Translations under genes and position numbers: made by a program
Assembly (NCBI GenBank): GCA_033220425.1
Contig: CM065652.1
Span: 992,001-1,056,000, forward strand
Source: Lepraria neglecta
Lineage: Eukaryota; Ascomycota; Lecanoromycetes; Lecanorales; Stereocaulaceae
Direction: 5' to 3'
Length of the DNA: 64,000 nt
Part shown: positions 46,121-59,828 of the stretch, one piece after another
Position numbering within the stretch: the stretch's first letter is position 1
How the letters are laid out: each line of letters starts with the position of its first letter
The notes under the pieces: model-generated
The model's input: the letters and a program-made list of their open reading frames with translations, nothing else
Told to the model about the DNA's origin: nothing
The model's database searches: none

Positions 46121-46541
46121 GCTGCAAAGGAGGTCCCCCGGAGGATAGACACGAGGAGTAAAGAGCAAGCAAAGGCGAGAAAAAGGGGAGAACTCTCAAA
46201 TGAGTATCGGCGCTCAATGGCTCATGACCGTTGGTAGAATGTCGCTTGGACGTTGGAGCTTTGCTGGGAAGAAGCTTTGTGACGGCAGAGGCTCCAAATT
46301 TGGGAGCGCAGCCGAGACGCAACCAGCCTTATCTAGCGCAGTTACGACCTCTCCGACACTCTCCACTTTCACCACACAACTTCACCATTGCCCCACGATC
46401 CTGACGAACTAGAAGGCCAGGTCTTTGCCGGATATTTGGGAGGCCACACTCAATTGAGTATACGCGAAATCCTTTTCGCTCCTTTCCAACAGCCTGAGTG
46501 CCTTTGAATGCAGAGCACCCACCTCTCCTCTCTACATCACA
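46121..46541. promoter_or_regulatory. Shared upstream region of KGD2 and NDUFB9
   Basis: 421 bp between divergent starts of two mitochondrial respiratory-metabolism genes, so both promoters must lie here unless they extend into the neighbouring gene. Pyrimidine-rich runs precede the NDUFB9 start (CCTTTTCGCTCCTTTCC, ACCTCTCCTCTCTAC). I saw no perfect CCAAT box. Confidence 0.5.
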
Positions 46542-47062
46542 ATGGCAAGCAAACAGGCAGTCTGGTACGCGCATGCCCTCTTCTCCCTCTCTCCATTTGT
46601 CTGTGCTGACCGCTGCCTCAGCTCCCTATACCGTCGTAGCCTCAAGCTCGCTCTCGATTGGGCCGTCCACCGATACGTCTGGCGCGGACAAGCGCTCTAC
46701 ATCCGATCTTTGTTCGAAGCAAACAAGCACGTGCGGGAGCCAAGACAGCAAAAGGTGAGCTGGAGCACGCTCTGAAAGAAATGCTACAGACCGGCCGACT
46801 GAACACATTCTAGGCGTTGTTCCAGGAGGCAGAGGCATTGTTGGAGAAATGGAAGCACCCGGATCCATATAAGCCACCCACGGCCCCGGGAGGTATGAGC
46901 ATCTACGAATTGAAATGCTGGAAACTCAAGCTGATGGCGGTTGCAGGCTCGAAATACGAGAGAAATATCCCTGCACCGATACTGGACCGTATGTATACGC
47001 AAGCCACTGAATTGTGGATTGTTGGCTAACGAGCTCTAGCTCCTCCTCACATGACGCTGTAG
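46542..47062 (+). CDS. NDUFB9: NADH:ubiquinone oxidoreductase LYR subunit B9 (B22)
   Basis: Five exons (46542-46564, 46622-46754, 46814-46892, 46947-46988, 47040-47062) encode 99 residues. The protein starts MASKQAVCSLYRRSLKLALD, with the LYR motif at residues 10-12, then WRGQALYIRSLFEANKHV, REPRQQKALFQEAEALLEKW, KHPDPYKPPTAPGGSKYERN and a Pro-rich end. The LYR motif and the HPDPY-x-PP-x-APGG-x-KYER block are diagnostic of this accessory subunit of complex I, in the mitochondrial inner membrane. The first intron is only visible by homology: unspliced reading gives a longer N-terminus that lacks the family pattern. The last exon is just 23 bp. Confidence 0.9.
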
Positions 47063-47693
47063 AAGGGACTATTGGGTTGCGCCGCTGACGGTTCTAGCTA
47101 TCAATTGTACATAGTCTGGAGTTGCAATGGAATTAGAAATGAGATGTTCAGTGCCAAGTAAAGCCCTTTTTGAATCGTGACACGAATTCTGCTATTCATG
47201 GTCCATGCCGTGATAGGTTATTTCTTCTCCGAGAATGCTGCAGTCTCTCAGACCTTGAATTTGTGACTCGTTTCTTGTCCATTGGAACACCCATAAAAGG
47301 CGAGCATGTCATATGCGTCAATCGCTTGAGCAGAAAAGAAGCCACCTTGGATAACAAGTAGGGCTTGTGTGTTATAGCTCGTAAAAGCAAATGCTCCAAA
47401 TCGAATAAATGCTTCACCAGAAGCAAAGTAAAGAATCGGGAGTGCAAATTTTGACTCGGGTTGGCAAAATGTAGTTGAGTATCAGAATGGCACTTGAGTC
47501 ACACGATGCGAAGGGTCAAGAGTGTTTGGATGGGTATGATCAGATTGAATACTCGATTGTCTAGAATCATGCCGCTGCCATGGACATAATGTACATCCCT
47601 AGACCACGAAGCCTTGCACCTGGCTTCCCCGAAACCCCATTATCGCGTGAAAAAAGAACCGTGAACCCTTCGCGCCAAAACAATGAAAACAGC
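47063..47693. other. Convergent 3' region between NDUFB9 and H2A
   Basis: Holds both 3' untranslated regions. No extra gene recognised. Confidence 0.5.
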
Positions 47694-49583
<1,890 letters not shown>

Positions 49584-50142
49584 ATGCATTCTTCTGTCGC
49601 TGTCGAGCTTTGGTCATGACATCTAGGGGGGTTGAGCAAGTGGCGCGTCTTTCGGTGTTCTTCGGGGTTTCTCTAATGCGTTACGGGAAGGCTGCTTGGT
49701 CTGTATGTGAGTGAGCTTCCGGGTTGAGCTCAACTTGGCTGTACAATACCAAAACCAAGAGCAAATTATGATATCTCACCCCACTTTCCAATTTCTTTGA
49801 CCATGATATGCATTGATCCAAATGACTTCCCATACTGCTTTTTTAATGTCTTGTTTGCAATTTTTCTTGAAGCTCTCAATTTTGACGCCTTTTTTTTTTC
49901 TCTCGCAGTACACATTCTTCGAGCTGTCTCAGATTAAGACAATCGGCTCAAGTTTTGTCTTTTCACGACTTCCATATAAGCATTTTCCTGTATCTCAAGC
50001 CTTTCCACTGGAAAGCGTATCATTACGATCTCAAATGATAGCCTTGCCCATCTACGCGTCTAGGGAGTATTAAATCAAGCCTCTCGCTTCCAAAGGAGGG
50101 CTCCAGAAATTGATGCATTATTCATATTATACGAGGCTCTAC
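49584..50142. other. Convergent 3' region between H2B and ATG4
   Basis: AT-rich 3' untranslated sequence including a T-rich run near 49890. Nothing else recognised. Confidence 0.5.
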
Positions 50143-51552
50143 TTAGTCATGCGGCCGCTCAATCATCTCCCCATCGCCCTCGTCGCCTTCATCGTCATCA
50201 AAAGTCTCCACGTCATCTACTGCGCTCTCCCGCTCCGTACCATGGCCATGTAACGACGGCTCCGTATCTGCTACATGAACAACCGGCTTTCCAGACGCGT
50301 CGCCCACGGCCCTGCGCCAGCTCTTCCAATCCTTTTCATCTTTTATAAGAAAGGCAAGCAGCATGCTTGGGTCCATATCCTTCAAGGGCAGCCTCCGTAA
50401 TCTTCGGGTATGACACGAGTCTATCTCTTCTTCGGTTAACTCTGCAGGGTCTGAGTGGAACCGTAAACCAGGGCGTGTGACGTGAGGATCTAAGTAGAAG
50501 AACTGATCTCCTTGTATTCCGAAAAAGTAGTGTGAAGAGGAAGGACGTCCGCCTGCAATACCAACAGATTGAGGGAGTTGTAATGAAGCCTTGAGAGCTT
50601 CCCAGTATGCCGGTGTGACGCGATCTATGCCCAGTCGAATACCAACGAGGATGAGTGTAGGGGCGAAGGTTCCATCGTTCGCTTTGGCGAGCTTGAAGAA
50701 GCTGTCCTCGTAGACGTCTGCACCATCGCCGTTCATGTAGACTTTGAGACCGGTACTTTCATACTCGTGTGATAAGGCCCTATAGTCCGTCAGAGCTGAG
50801 ACTTGCAATGGGTGCTTTAGCGATGACTCACTGTATACACCTTGCGGTCGCAGATGGCCCAAACCATTCCCCAGGGTGTTTCCCACAAGCAGAAGCACCG
50901 TGTTCTACGAACCGGTGTATTGAAAAAGGAGCGCTGGGATCATCAGCAAAGAGAGACAGAAGCTGCCTCTCTTCATCCTGCCGCCTTCCTCGCCTCCAGT
51001 CTGTTGTACCGTTAGCTTGTGCTCGGGAGTTTGAGCCATGGAAGACGTACCTCTTCCTAGCTGTAGCATTACCAAAGCGTTTGCCAAAAGACTCTGACCG
51101 GACCGTATCATGCATCCCCATCCTGCGTCAGACGTAAAGCCTGCCTGATCGCCCAAGCTGCGCAGGCGTACCGCGAGGGTCATTGAAGCGTCGGATGATT
51201 TTTTTATGGGAGGAAAGTTGGAGCGGTATGTGAACCATGCTCTTGACTCGCAGTCGTCTAGGAAATCTGGCGGCCATCCTCTATCTACCTCGGGCTCTAC
51301 CCCCGGAGCACCGTTTGTTGCAGATGGCCAGGTGCCCTCTGAGTCCTGATGTCCGGCTTCTCCATCAGTCAAGGCTGGTGCTTCTTGATCAGCTTTAGGT
51401 GGTGAGTCTTGTACAGCGCTGGGCAGAGGTCGAGATGTGTATTCTTTCCCCAAGCACCAAATGCTTGCTCCTGAGGTGTCGTCATTCCTTGGTTCAGGGT
51501 CCCAGAATGCTTGTACTATTCGCTTATACCGTCCAAAGTCCACGTTTGACAT
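50143..51552 (-). CDS. ATG4: Cysteine protease ATG4 (autophagy)
   Basis: Three exons (51552-51051, 51000-50832, 50779-50143) encode 435 residues. Start at MSNVDFGRYKRIVQAFWDPE, where the family begins; an upstream in-frame ATG adds 18 residues. Motifs: IWCLGKEY, TSDAGWGCMIRSGQSLLANA with catalytic Cys147, GKHPGEWFGPSATARCIQAL, DVYEDSFF, and YLDPHVTRP with catalytic Asp321 and His323. ATG4 trims the C-terminus of ATG8 and later removes it from phosphatidylethanolamine. The second intron must use the acceptor at 50780 (CTATAG), not the nearer CTCAG, to keep CIQAL in frame. The acidic tail (DDVETFDDDEGDEGDGE) is long but common in fungi. Confidence 0.97.
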
Positions 51553-52130
51553 TATGTGTTCGACTTGGGCAGATATATATAGGCTTGGGAACTCGGGGAT
51601 GGTCATTCGATAAGCCCAGTTGAAGAGTCGTCTTAAAGGACAGAGGAGAAGGTTTTAAGTTGGCGTAGGATTGTTTGCAGCCAGACAAACACGGCAAATT
51701 TTGAAAACTTGGAGCTCATGTAGAGGTTACAGAGCTGGTCGATAGCGAGTAGTAAAGCGCTTGGTAGGATTGTGTTATGCTACATGATGTGGTCCCATTG
51801 CCTAAGTGTCTCAAGCAGCTTCACCCAGGATTTTAGGTCGGCGATGTTGAGGTTATCCAGAGGCAGGTGGTACGTAAAATGCCTAACTCGCTCACGTGGC
51901 AGATGATACTTCTCTTGCAGACAAGAGGTATGGACTGCTTGACTCAACTTGGTCACTTGCTGCCTCCGGGGCAACAACCCTGCCACAGGGCTGCCGCCGC
52001 TAAGATTAGATAACACAATGATGCACATTTCATGTCTTATTCATTCGACATCGCACAGTGAATTGTTCAACGTTCGCCTTCATTTTCCCGTCCCCCTTAT
52101 TTTGTATGATTGGATCGTTATCTAGCACTC
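51553..52130. promoter_or_regulatory. Shared upstream region of ATG4 and SQS1
   Basis: 578 bp between divergent starts. An 82-codon minus-strand frame at 51780-52028 has no recognisable similarity and is not called. Confidence 0.4.
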
Positions 52131-54724
52131 ATGGTCAGAAGGGGGAGGGGCAGTGCCCGAGGTGGACGGGGAGGTAGATCACAACGCGGTAGTTCGAATG
52201 GGCAATTTGTCACTCCTACGAACAGCGGTCACCTCAGCGCAAGGCAGAACAGCGGTCAGTGGAAACCCTGAAGTACCAGTGATACCGCCGGGCTTACTGA
52301 GGCTCGCAGGATTCTCTCAACCATACTTCTCTCTGAGTGAAGAGGCGCGCTATACTGAACATCATCATTCATGTAACTCGGATCTGAAGCTAACGCATTC
52401 GGGCGTTGCTTTCGTCAGCGCAGGTACTTCTAGTGTGGAGGAGTTGACCCACGTTCCACAAGACACGAGTAAGGAGAACAGCGAAGCCTCATCCACCTCT
52501 ATCCAAGCAATGACCAACTACCCCTCAGGCGCTCAGGAGAACCAATCTACCAAACCAGTGACCACAGCCGAAACACCAATGTCCAAGATGTCCTTGAGCG
52601 ACGTCCCATCTATCGAAGCTTCAGATCTCCAAGCGATGCCTGAACGAAGTCAGATTGGAAGAGATGGTCAAATTGCGGAAACGGTGGAGGACCTCTTCTT
52701 CATCGATATCAATGGCTCGGGAAAGCCAGTGCACACCGGCCTCCCCCTTCCCACAATACGACGTTCACCTTCCCCCGCTTTCTCGGACTCAAGTGAAGAG
52801 GTTATCATCTTTGCGGGTAGAAACCGCTCTCAGACCAAGCCTGGCAAGAAAGCCGACCCTGTCAACGCGCCCCAAGAAGTGAAAGGACAAGGAGGTCGAG
52901 TTCAGTCCAAGTCACCCGAGCCTTCACGTCAACCCGTGCCCACTGTAGTAGATGATCCAGTGAAAGACATTTTGAAAGATCCCACGTTGTCAGATCGAAG
53001 CACTCCTCCTTTTTTAAGAACCCCGCTAGTCTCTACGCCCGATACTACGCGAGCGCAAGATTTGCGCGGCAATAGAGGCAATATAAGTACAAGGAAACGC
53101 CGGCAACGCAAACGTGGAAAGCGTTCACGAAAGGCAGAGGAAGAGGCCGAGATCTTGGCCGACTACATCGAGAACACGCGCGGGAGTGACGACCTCCACA
53201 GCTTTGCCGAGAGCTCCGCGCTCAATGTACGCGACCTTGGTGGCTCTGACAATGCTGAGTGGGAGAACGCGGACGAAGAACAGCAGGGTGATGGAGCTTT
53301 GAAGGATTTCGAGCAGTGGGATAGTGCAGACCTACAGGACTTTGACGATCTTAGTACTTCGAGCGAGTCTCTAGATATCATAGAGCAGGTCCTGTTAAAG
53401 CGCGAGCGACCTTCGGGGATTCAATATCTTGTGGTTGGTGCAGGCTATACTATGGATGATGCGCGCTGGCTTCCATTAAGCGCCCTGAAAGCCCCTGGTG
53501 TCGATGAGTTGATCAAAGTTTTCGAGGAGGAACAGGCGGAATTTGAGCGCCTCTTAGATGATGAGTCTGACCAAAGCCTCGACACAGACGAACAAATAGC
53601 TCTCAACTTTCAGGAGCAGATGGATGATATGGAGGATGAGAAGGATCTTGAAGAAAGAAGAAAGGCGAGAATGGCAGACCAGCAAATAGCAAGATTACTC
53701 TCAAAACAGGAAGAGCTTGGACTTGGTTCGGACGACCTCAAGCTCTTTGATGGTGAAGATTTAGGCGAGGAAGACGAAATAGAACCACAACTCGATGGAA
53801 TTTGGGAGGGGGCGTCGACTTTTCAAACTCAGTCCAAGTCGAAGAGAAAGAAGCGTACTCCATCCAGTTTCCCTTCTGCAACCGTTTTCGCGGATGTACT
53901 TAACCAAGACCCTTACAATGGCTTTGACATTATGGACCAAGATCGGCCGAGTCTGCGCAAGAGACCAAAAGGCCGCCGTGGAAAGCTTCCTTTAGAGCTT
54001 TCTGATTCGGAACTCGAGCAGCAGATAAACATGGCTTGGGAGAATGACCGTAGCAAGAAGAAGCAACGTAAACAGAAACGCGAAGAGCTTCGAGCACAGG
54101 GTCTCTTGGGCAATAAAGGAAAGCCTGATCTGAATGCCAAGTACAAGGAGGGCATGTCCATGACAGAGGTCAAGAACGAGATCAAAGATTTCCTCATGTC
54201 ATCGAAAGAAACGTATGGCCCCGCTACAGCCCCCCTACTTGTAGCCTCTCACTGACTTCTCTAGTCTCCCCTTGCCGCCCATGGCTCAGGAAGAACGCAA
54301 ATCGGTTCACGAAATAGCCAATGTCTTCAAGCTGAAATCCAAATCCATTGGTACTGGGACATCTCGGTATCCAGTCCTATACAAGACGCCCAGAACAACA
54401 CAGTATGATGAAGACGCATTAGGCAGTATCGAGGCTCTACTTTCCTCAAGGCGCTTCCTTCCACGGATGGATAGACCAAAGAAGAAAGGCGCTCCCTCGC
54501 GCAGGGGTCGTGGCGGAGGATTTGCAACTGCTGGTGTATCTTACCGAGACGGTGAGATTGTTGGGGCTGCGGCTCCTGAACTGGGACAGGAGAACAGGGG
54601 AAGGGCGATGTTAGAGAAGATGGGCTGGAGCACTGGCACCGCGCTTGGTGCCTTGAATAACAATAGCGGAGTTGTACAGCCCATTGCGCAGGTCGTCAAG
54701 ACTGGCAAGGCGGGCTTGGGCTAA
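52131..54724 (+). CDS. SQS1: R3H and G-patch protein SQS1
   Basis: Three exons (52131-52254, 52310-54212, 54265-54724) encode 828 residues. The true N-terminus is the RGG-rich MVRRGRGSARGGRGGRSQRG, joined by a 55-bp intron to the conserved PYFSLSEEARYTEHHHS and GVAFVSAG boxes. Reading straight through the intron gives a false methionine start. Middle: basic and acidic low-complexity sequence (RKRRQRKRGKRSRK, long Asp/Glu runs). C-terminal: R3H domain (ERKSVHEIANVFKLKSKSIG, RYPVLYKT) and a G-patch (GRAMLEKMGWSTGTALGALN). In yeast SQS1/PFA1 activates the helicase Prp43 in splicing and ribosome biogenesis; the same role here is inferred. Confidence 0.92.
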
Positions 54725-55620
54725 TTTCCAGCTTTCTCGTCCAGCGTTACTATTATTGTATAGCGAAGGCGGAAATAGTGCTACGTTAGCATCATGTGGC
54801 GTGGACTGGCCAGGTATGCAGAATTGCATGGAATGTATGTACAATATGACGATACTCAGTGCCAGGATAGAGCAGAAGACTTCACTTACAATAAGAGCTC
54901 CAATCAACCTCCCTCGTGTCGGTTCCATAATGATCTCATCATTGAGCATAGTTTGTGTAAGCATGTGCTAGCTGTTGAACATTCGCGAGGTCAAATATTT
55001 TGTGTGTTCGCTGTGGAGGAAGTTGTGATTGTTTGAAGCGGTACAACATTTGTAGAATATCCAGCCTTTGCGATTACGCAAGAAGCTGGTGAGAAACTGC
55101 AGTCCGAAATTTTCGGCGCATTATCTGCTACCGATCTTGCATGGCGATCAACATCCTAAACAACTTTGCAAAAGAACTGACACGATTTGTGAAAACTTGG
55201 AAGTTTGAGATTTGTGTTTTCACTTGACATATCGCCTAAAATCCAAATTTTCGAGAAACCAGCCCACAATACCCACGCTTTGACCTGAGCATCGAGAATC
55301 CGGTGGGGTTCAATCGAGGAAAATTATTCCAGGAGTCTTACACTATTTGCAGGAAGATCTGGGGTCGAATTCTCAAATTTCTCAAACTTGGGTTCAGGGT
55401 TAGGGTTAGGATTTTACTACTCGCCCTTTCCAGCAGCATCAGATCATTATGATTGAGTTTATCAAATGGTACAAAGAAGTCTATTCATGGTAGAATCTAT
55501 GGGGGTATCTATCGCCTCAATGCAACGCCTTCGCTATGCAATGCGCTTCAGCTGGACAAGATGTTCGCTATCATGTCTCTCGTCAATGCATTAAATCTCG
55601 CCTTGCTATGCCAACCATTC
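54725..55620. other. Convergent region between SQS1 and JJJ1, possible small gene
   Basis: Contains a telomere-like AGGGTTAGGGTTAGG at 55396-55410. On the minus strand at about 54950-54620 a frame beginning MLNDEIIMEPTRGRLIGALI has a splice donor (GTAAGTGAAG) right after it and a branch/acceptor pair (GCTAACGTAG) 120 bases on. It might be a small gene overlapping the SQS1 3' end. I do not recognise the protein. Confidence 0.25.
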
Positions 55621-57377
55621 TCACTTCTTGCCCTTGCCTCCCTTCGTTGACTTGGGTACGGTTTGTGCGTGACCAAGATCCTTGATGTGATTAAAGAGCC
55701 TCGTCTTTGAGGGGAATGCTGCCTGACACGCCGCGCACTTAAATTCGGAGTCAGGGGCTGTAATATTTCCTGCTTGCGTCTTCGCAGCTTTCTTTACTCG
55801 CTTCTCCTTTGCCTTGCCCATCTTCGGCTGTGGATTGGAATCGCTGGTATCTCCTAAAGATTCTGTTGCGAGCTTCTCTGACAGGTGTTTGATATCAGAT
55901 TGGGACGCCTTCAGTCCGGAAGACGAGCTATCCTTCTCCTCTTGACCATGAAGGATCCGCTCTTCAACATTTTCTCGGGTGGTATACTCATCATCCGAGG
56001 ACGAGGCCGGAGTGTCAAGTGTGGCGGCCGAGTCGTTTTGCCCTATTACTGGCTCATGGGAGTCTTCTTCGGAATTGCCCGATTCCTCTGCCTGCGACAC
56101 CTGGCTGGGATTCTCATCAGAATTGTTCAGATATTCCGTGCTATCGATCTGGTCCTCTGCGATCTGGTGATCAGGTACTTCCTCAGCAGCGCCATCTTCC
56201 TCGACAGCGTTGGCTAGGGGTTCTTGGCCCGCGCCCTTGTTGTCCAATGCATTAAGCCGAAGAGATTTGTCTTCTTGCTGCATATGTCTCTTGAGATGCT
56301 GGACGGCTCGGACGTGCTTTCTGCTTTTCTCGTGTGCTTCGTATTGTTTTTCGCTCTTGAAGCTTTTATTACATACAACGCATTCGAACTGCTCTGTGAC
56401 TTTCTCCTCGGCATCGTCAGAAATCTCATCGTCTTGAACTTCTTTGGATTTCATCCACTGAGGAACTGCTTCAGTCGACGCTTGCTTCGCTTGGTTGACC
56501 GCTCTCTGTCGGGCTGCTTGGGCCTTCGCCGCGTCTTTAAGAGTTTTCTGCCGTTCAGCCTCGCTCTTGACATTGCTCTTGAATCGTGGGTCACGCTTCT
56601 TTACAAAAGCTACAAGTGATCGCACCGCGTCGTTGAATTCGCGTATACCTGCCTCGCGAAATCCCTTGTTCTCCTTCTCCATCATACGCCGAACTCGACG
56701 ATCTGGAGCGTCAGATAATCGATAGATGTCCTCCCAGGAGAAGGTCTTTTTGGTTGCAAAACCGTTCCACGCAGCATAGAAAGGCCTGACAACATCCTCG
56801 TAGTTGTCGGCTGCGTGGCCGAATGAGGGATATACAACAGGATCGAGACCCTCCCATCCGCAAGCCAGCTCTTCTTCTCTTGCAAGAGTATCAAACGTTT
56901 CCCTAAGCACGCCGTAGAAGCCTGTAGCGGAATCTGAGAAGTCAACTTTTCCATGGAAGAGTGTAAACATTCTCATGAGATCGTCTGCGGTCGTAATTCG
57001 GACATTGTGCTCATAATGTTCACCAGACGCCTCGTCTCCACCCCGTAGGATCTGATCTCGGTGCGAGTCATACCAGGCTCTTTCTTGCGGGTCCGAGAGT
57101 ATCTCGTAGGCCGATTGCACATCTGCGAACAGTTTCGTTGTCTCTTCAACATTCCCATAATTGCGGTCTGGATGGAACTCTAAAGCTTTTTTGCGGTATG
57201 CTTTCTTGATCCTATAATCTGGTCAGCCAGATAGCATTTCGAGAGGTCTGAGAGCGCTCACTCGTCCTCAGACGCTTGACGGTCAACCCCAAGAAGCTCG
57301 TAGTAGCATGTCTTCACCTCCCCACTTGGTCTCTGCCCACTGCTACCGCCTGCATCGGAAGACTGATTTGCACCCAT
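55621..57377 (-). CDS. JJJ1: DnaJ/Hsp40 co-chaperone with C2H2 fingers, JJJ1 type
   Basis: Two exons (57377-57262, 57211-55621) encode 568 residues. J-domain at residues 23-90: [36 protein letters not shown] with HPD at 52-54, and [19 protein letters not shown]. Then the family-specific [20 protein letters not shown] and RDPRFK blocks, a first C2H2 finger ([20 protein letters not shown], residues about 314-338), an acidic Ser-rich middle, and a second finger ([20 protein letters not shown], about 531-555) before a Lys-rich end. In yeast Jjj1 stimulates Hsp70 (Ssa) to recycle pre-60S export factors in the cytosol; the same order of domains is seen here. Confidence 0.93.
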
Positions 57378-57642
57378 ATTTGTGGATATCTCCCGCACAG
57401 ATCATATCGATCCAGCTTCCAGGCCACTGAATATGCTGTCAAAACAGCTTAACCTCTGGCCACACCGTGACGCAATTCCGTATGCAAGTAATCAATCGTG
57501 TACCAAGTGCGGAATTTATTCCCGGCTAATCTCCGGTAAATTTGATAGCTGTAGGAAACAATTGAGCGTCATCCATGTCGCTATTTGAACAGCATCTTTC
57601 TCCGTCACAAGTAATTGCATTTCAGTGAATACAATCGCAAAC
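57378..57642. promoter_or_regulatory. Shared upstream region of JJJ1 and the F-box gene
   Basis: Only 265 bp between divergent starts, so the two promoters must overlap. No specific element recognised. Confidence 0.4.
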
Positions 57643-59570
57643 ATGACAGTGACTCTGAGCGAGCTTCCCACCGAAATTTTATACCAAATCCTCCTCCATC
57701 TCCCGCCCTCTTCCGTCCCCACCTTGCAGCAAGTCTCCACGCAATTGAATGAGCTGTCGCAACCTCTATTATGGCGACACAACTGCAGTACACTATACCA
57801 CTACTGGAGTACAGAGCATGATATAGAACAAAAGTTTAATGAGCCTGTTGCGAAGGTGGATTGGAAGAAATTGTTTGCGGAACGCCACGGAATTAATCGT
57901 TCGACAAGTCGAGAGATAGACAGCATACTTGCTAGTCAAGTGGGTCGGATTGAAAAGACCGAGAAAATTGTTGGACATGGATATGATGCAAAGGACACAT
58001 TGCTTCGACATCTCAATGTTGGCGGTGACGCCGAGGACGTGCTGGCCAGACGGTATTAGTTAGCAAACCTAAGAGCTGGAGGACTAAACGCTGATACGAC
58101 ATGGCAGGTTCTATAGTGACGCTGTACTTGGAAGTGTACATCGGACTATGGCCATCAAGGAGTGGGTAAAGCTCAAAGACGGCCAGGCTGTGCCGTTGGA
58201 AAGGGCTCTAGCCGCCTTTGACTTGTTCGTCCTTCATGGGAGGAAAGGTGATTTCGATGAAGTACGTTCGAAAGATTAAACGCTACATACCCAGTGCCTC
58301 GCTGATAAAACCTAGATATCTGTTCTCCTCGATCAGATCGCAGAGCAACTTCGAGCGGAAGATCCGGACTTCACGGATCGATCCCCACGACGCAAAGCCA
58401 CTGCGCTCGCAGAGTATCTAAAGAGACTTAACTTGACGGGGATTCAGGGAGATGCCCACTACCATGATCTGCAAAACAACTTCATCGGCATAGCTCTGCA
58501 GGACGACGATCACCCATCCCTACCTCTCATATCAGTGGCCATATACAGCTGCATCGCAAAGAGACTCGGTATCGATGCGCACCCCTGTGGTTTTCCATTC
58601 CACGTACTCGCCATTGTCAAGCCACCGCCAGGTCTTACCATGGATGGACACGATGTGCAGCCTGGGGCCGAAGCGCCAATACCAATGTATATGGACCCTT
58701 TCCGATCCAGCGAAGAAACTGACCCCAACGACCTCAAGGCTCAGCTTCAGTCTCTGGGTATCCCTCTCTCCCACCATGCAGAGTTACTCGACGCATCACC
58801 AACGGACGAGATCGTGCGTCGGTCTGCTAAGAACATAATTACTTCCGTACAAACTTTCCCTCGCCACAATGGTCCAGGCCCTAGGTCAGCAACCTCCTCC
58901 TTTCCAGACCATGAGGGTGCATTCTACGCCGCACTTTGGGCCCTGATGCTTCTTCCGGATGGCAGCCACTACTCAGCCGGGATGCAGCGCGCACGCTATC
59001 TACATTTCATATTAGAGCGCCTGGAAAAGCAAACAGTAATGGACGTCGGGTTGATTGAAAAGCACATTCTCCCCCTGATTGAGGATCCTACTCAATACGG
59101 AGGTCTGCTGGACAGCATTAGGGTTATGCGTTCTGGCGACCGCATGCCAAAACAGATCAAAGCCCGCAATACACGAGATACCCGAGACAAGGTCAAATAC
59201 AAAGTCGGCCAGGTCTTTCATCATAAACGCTATCATTACCAAGCTGTAATCACTGGATGGGACGTGGAGTGTGCGGCCACACCTGATTGGATGGATCATA
59301 TGGGCATTCATACTTTGTCAAAGGGTCAACATCAAAGCTTTTACCATGTGCTGTAAGCAGGACATCCTGTCGTTTCTGTTACTCAGTCATCTAACAATCT
59401 CTAGCGTCGACGACAGAAGCGTACGATACGTTGCAGAGGAGAACATTGCAATTGTACAACAGGAAGTAGGTCCGGAGTTGATGGCCTTGGCTGGGCAGCA
59501 TTTTAAACGACTTGACGAGGCGAGTAGGACGTTCGTCAGCAATATCAAGGACGAATACCCGGATGATTAG
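57643..59570 (+). CDS. F-box protein with SirB1-like and YccV domains (FBXO21 type)
   Basis: Four exons (57643-58052, 58108-58261, 58316-59352, 59405-59570) encode 588 residues. N-terminal F-box: LSELPTEILYQILLHLPPSS, LLWRHNC. Middle: transglutaminase-like/SirB1 region with QGDAHYHDLQNNFIGIAL, PLISVAIYSCIAKRLGIDA and HPCGFPFHVLAIVKPP. C-terminal hemimethylated-DNA-binding (YccV-like) domain: KYKVGQVFHHKRYHYQAVIT, GWDVECAATPDWM, and YVAEENI. The set matches animal FBXO21 and its fungal relatives, which act as substrate receptors of SCF ubiquitin ligases; the substrate is unknown. An ATG 18 bases upstream (57625) is also in frame. Confidence 0.9.
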
Positions 59571-59828
59571 TGCTATTCTTCGTTCTTTATCAAAGGCTTT
59601 AGCCGAACGACCTGTATGAATGTAATGATTGGGCTGTACTGTTAAAGTAGTGTTTTATCTCGTATATACTGAGAATGTAGAAAGCAAGTACACATCGTGC
59701 CTCGGATGGCGACGGATTTCAAGAGAGCATTCGACTTCATATTCATGGTTGCTTGAGCTACATGAGCTATATTACAACGCTGAAAGGGTATCTATGAAAA
59801 CATTGTGCACCAAATGTACAAGTTAAAT
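59571..59828. other. Short convergent intergenic region
   Basis: 3' ends of two convergent genes; nothing else seen. Confidence 0.4.

Noticed and set aside
51780-52028. 82-codon minus-strand frame between ATG4 and SQS1
   Set aside because: No recognisable domain, no splice partners and it lies in a shared promoter region.
52153-52309. Upstream part of the 700-codon SQS1 frame as the N-terminus
   Set aside because: It reads through an intron (52255-52309). The RGG-rich start at 52131 spliced to 52310 matches the family; the unspliced start does not.
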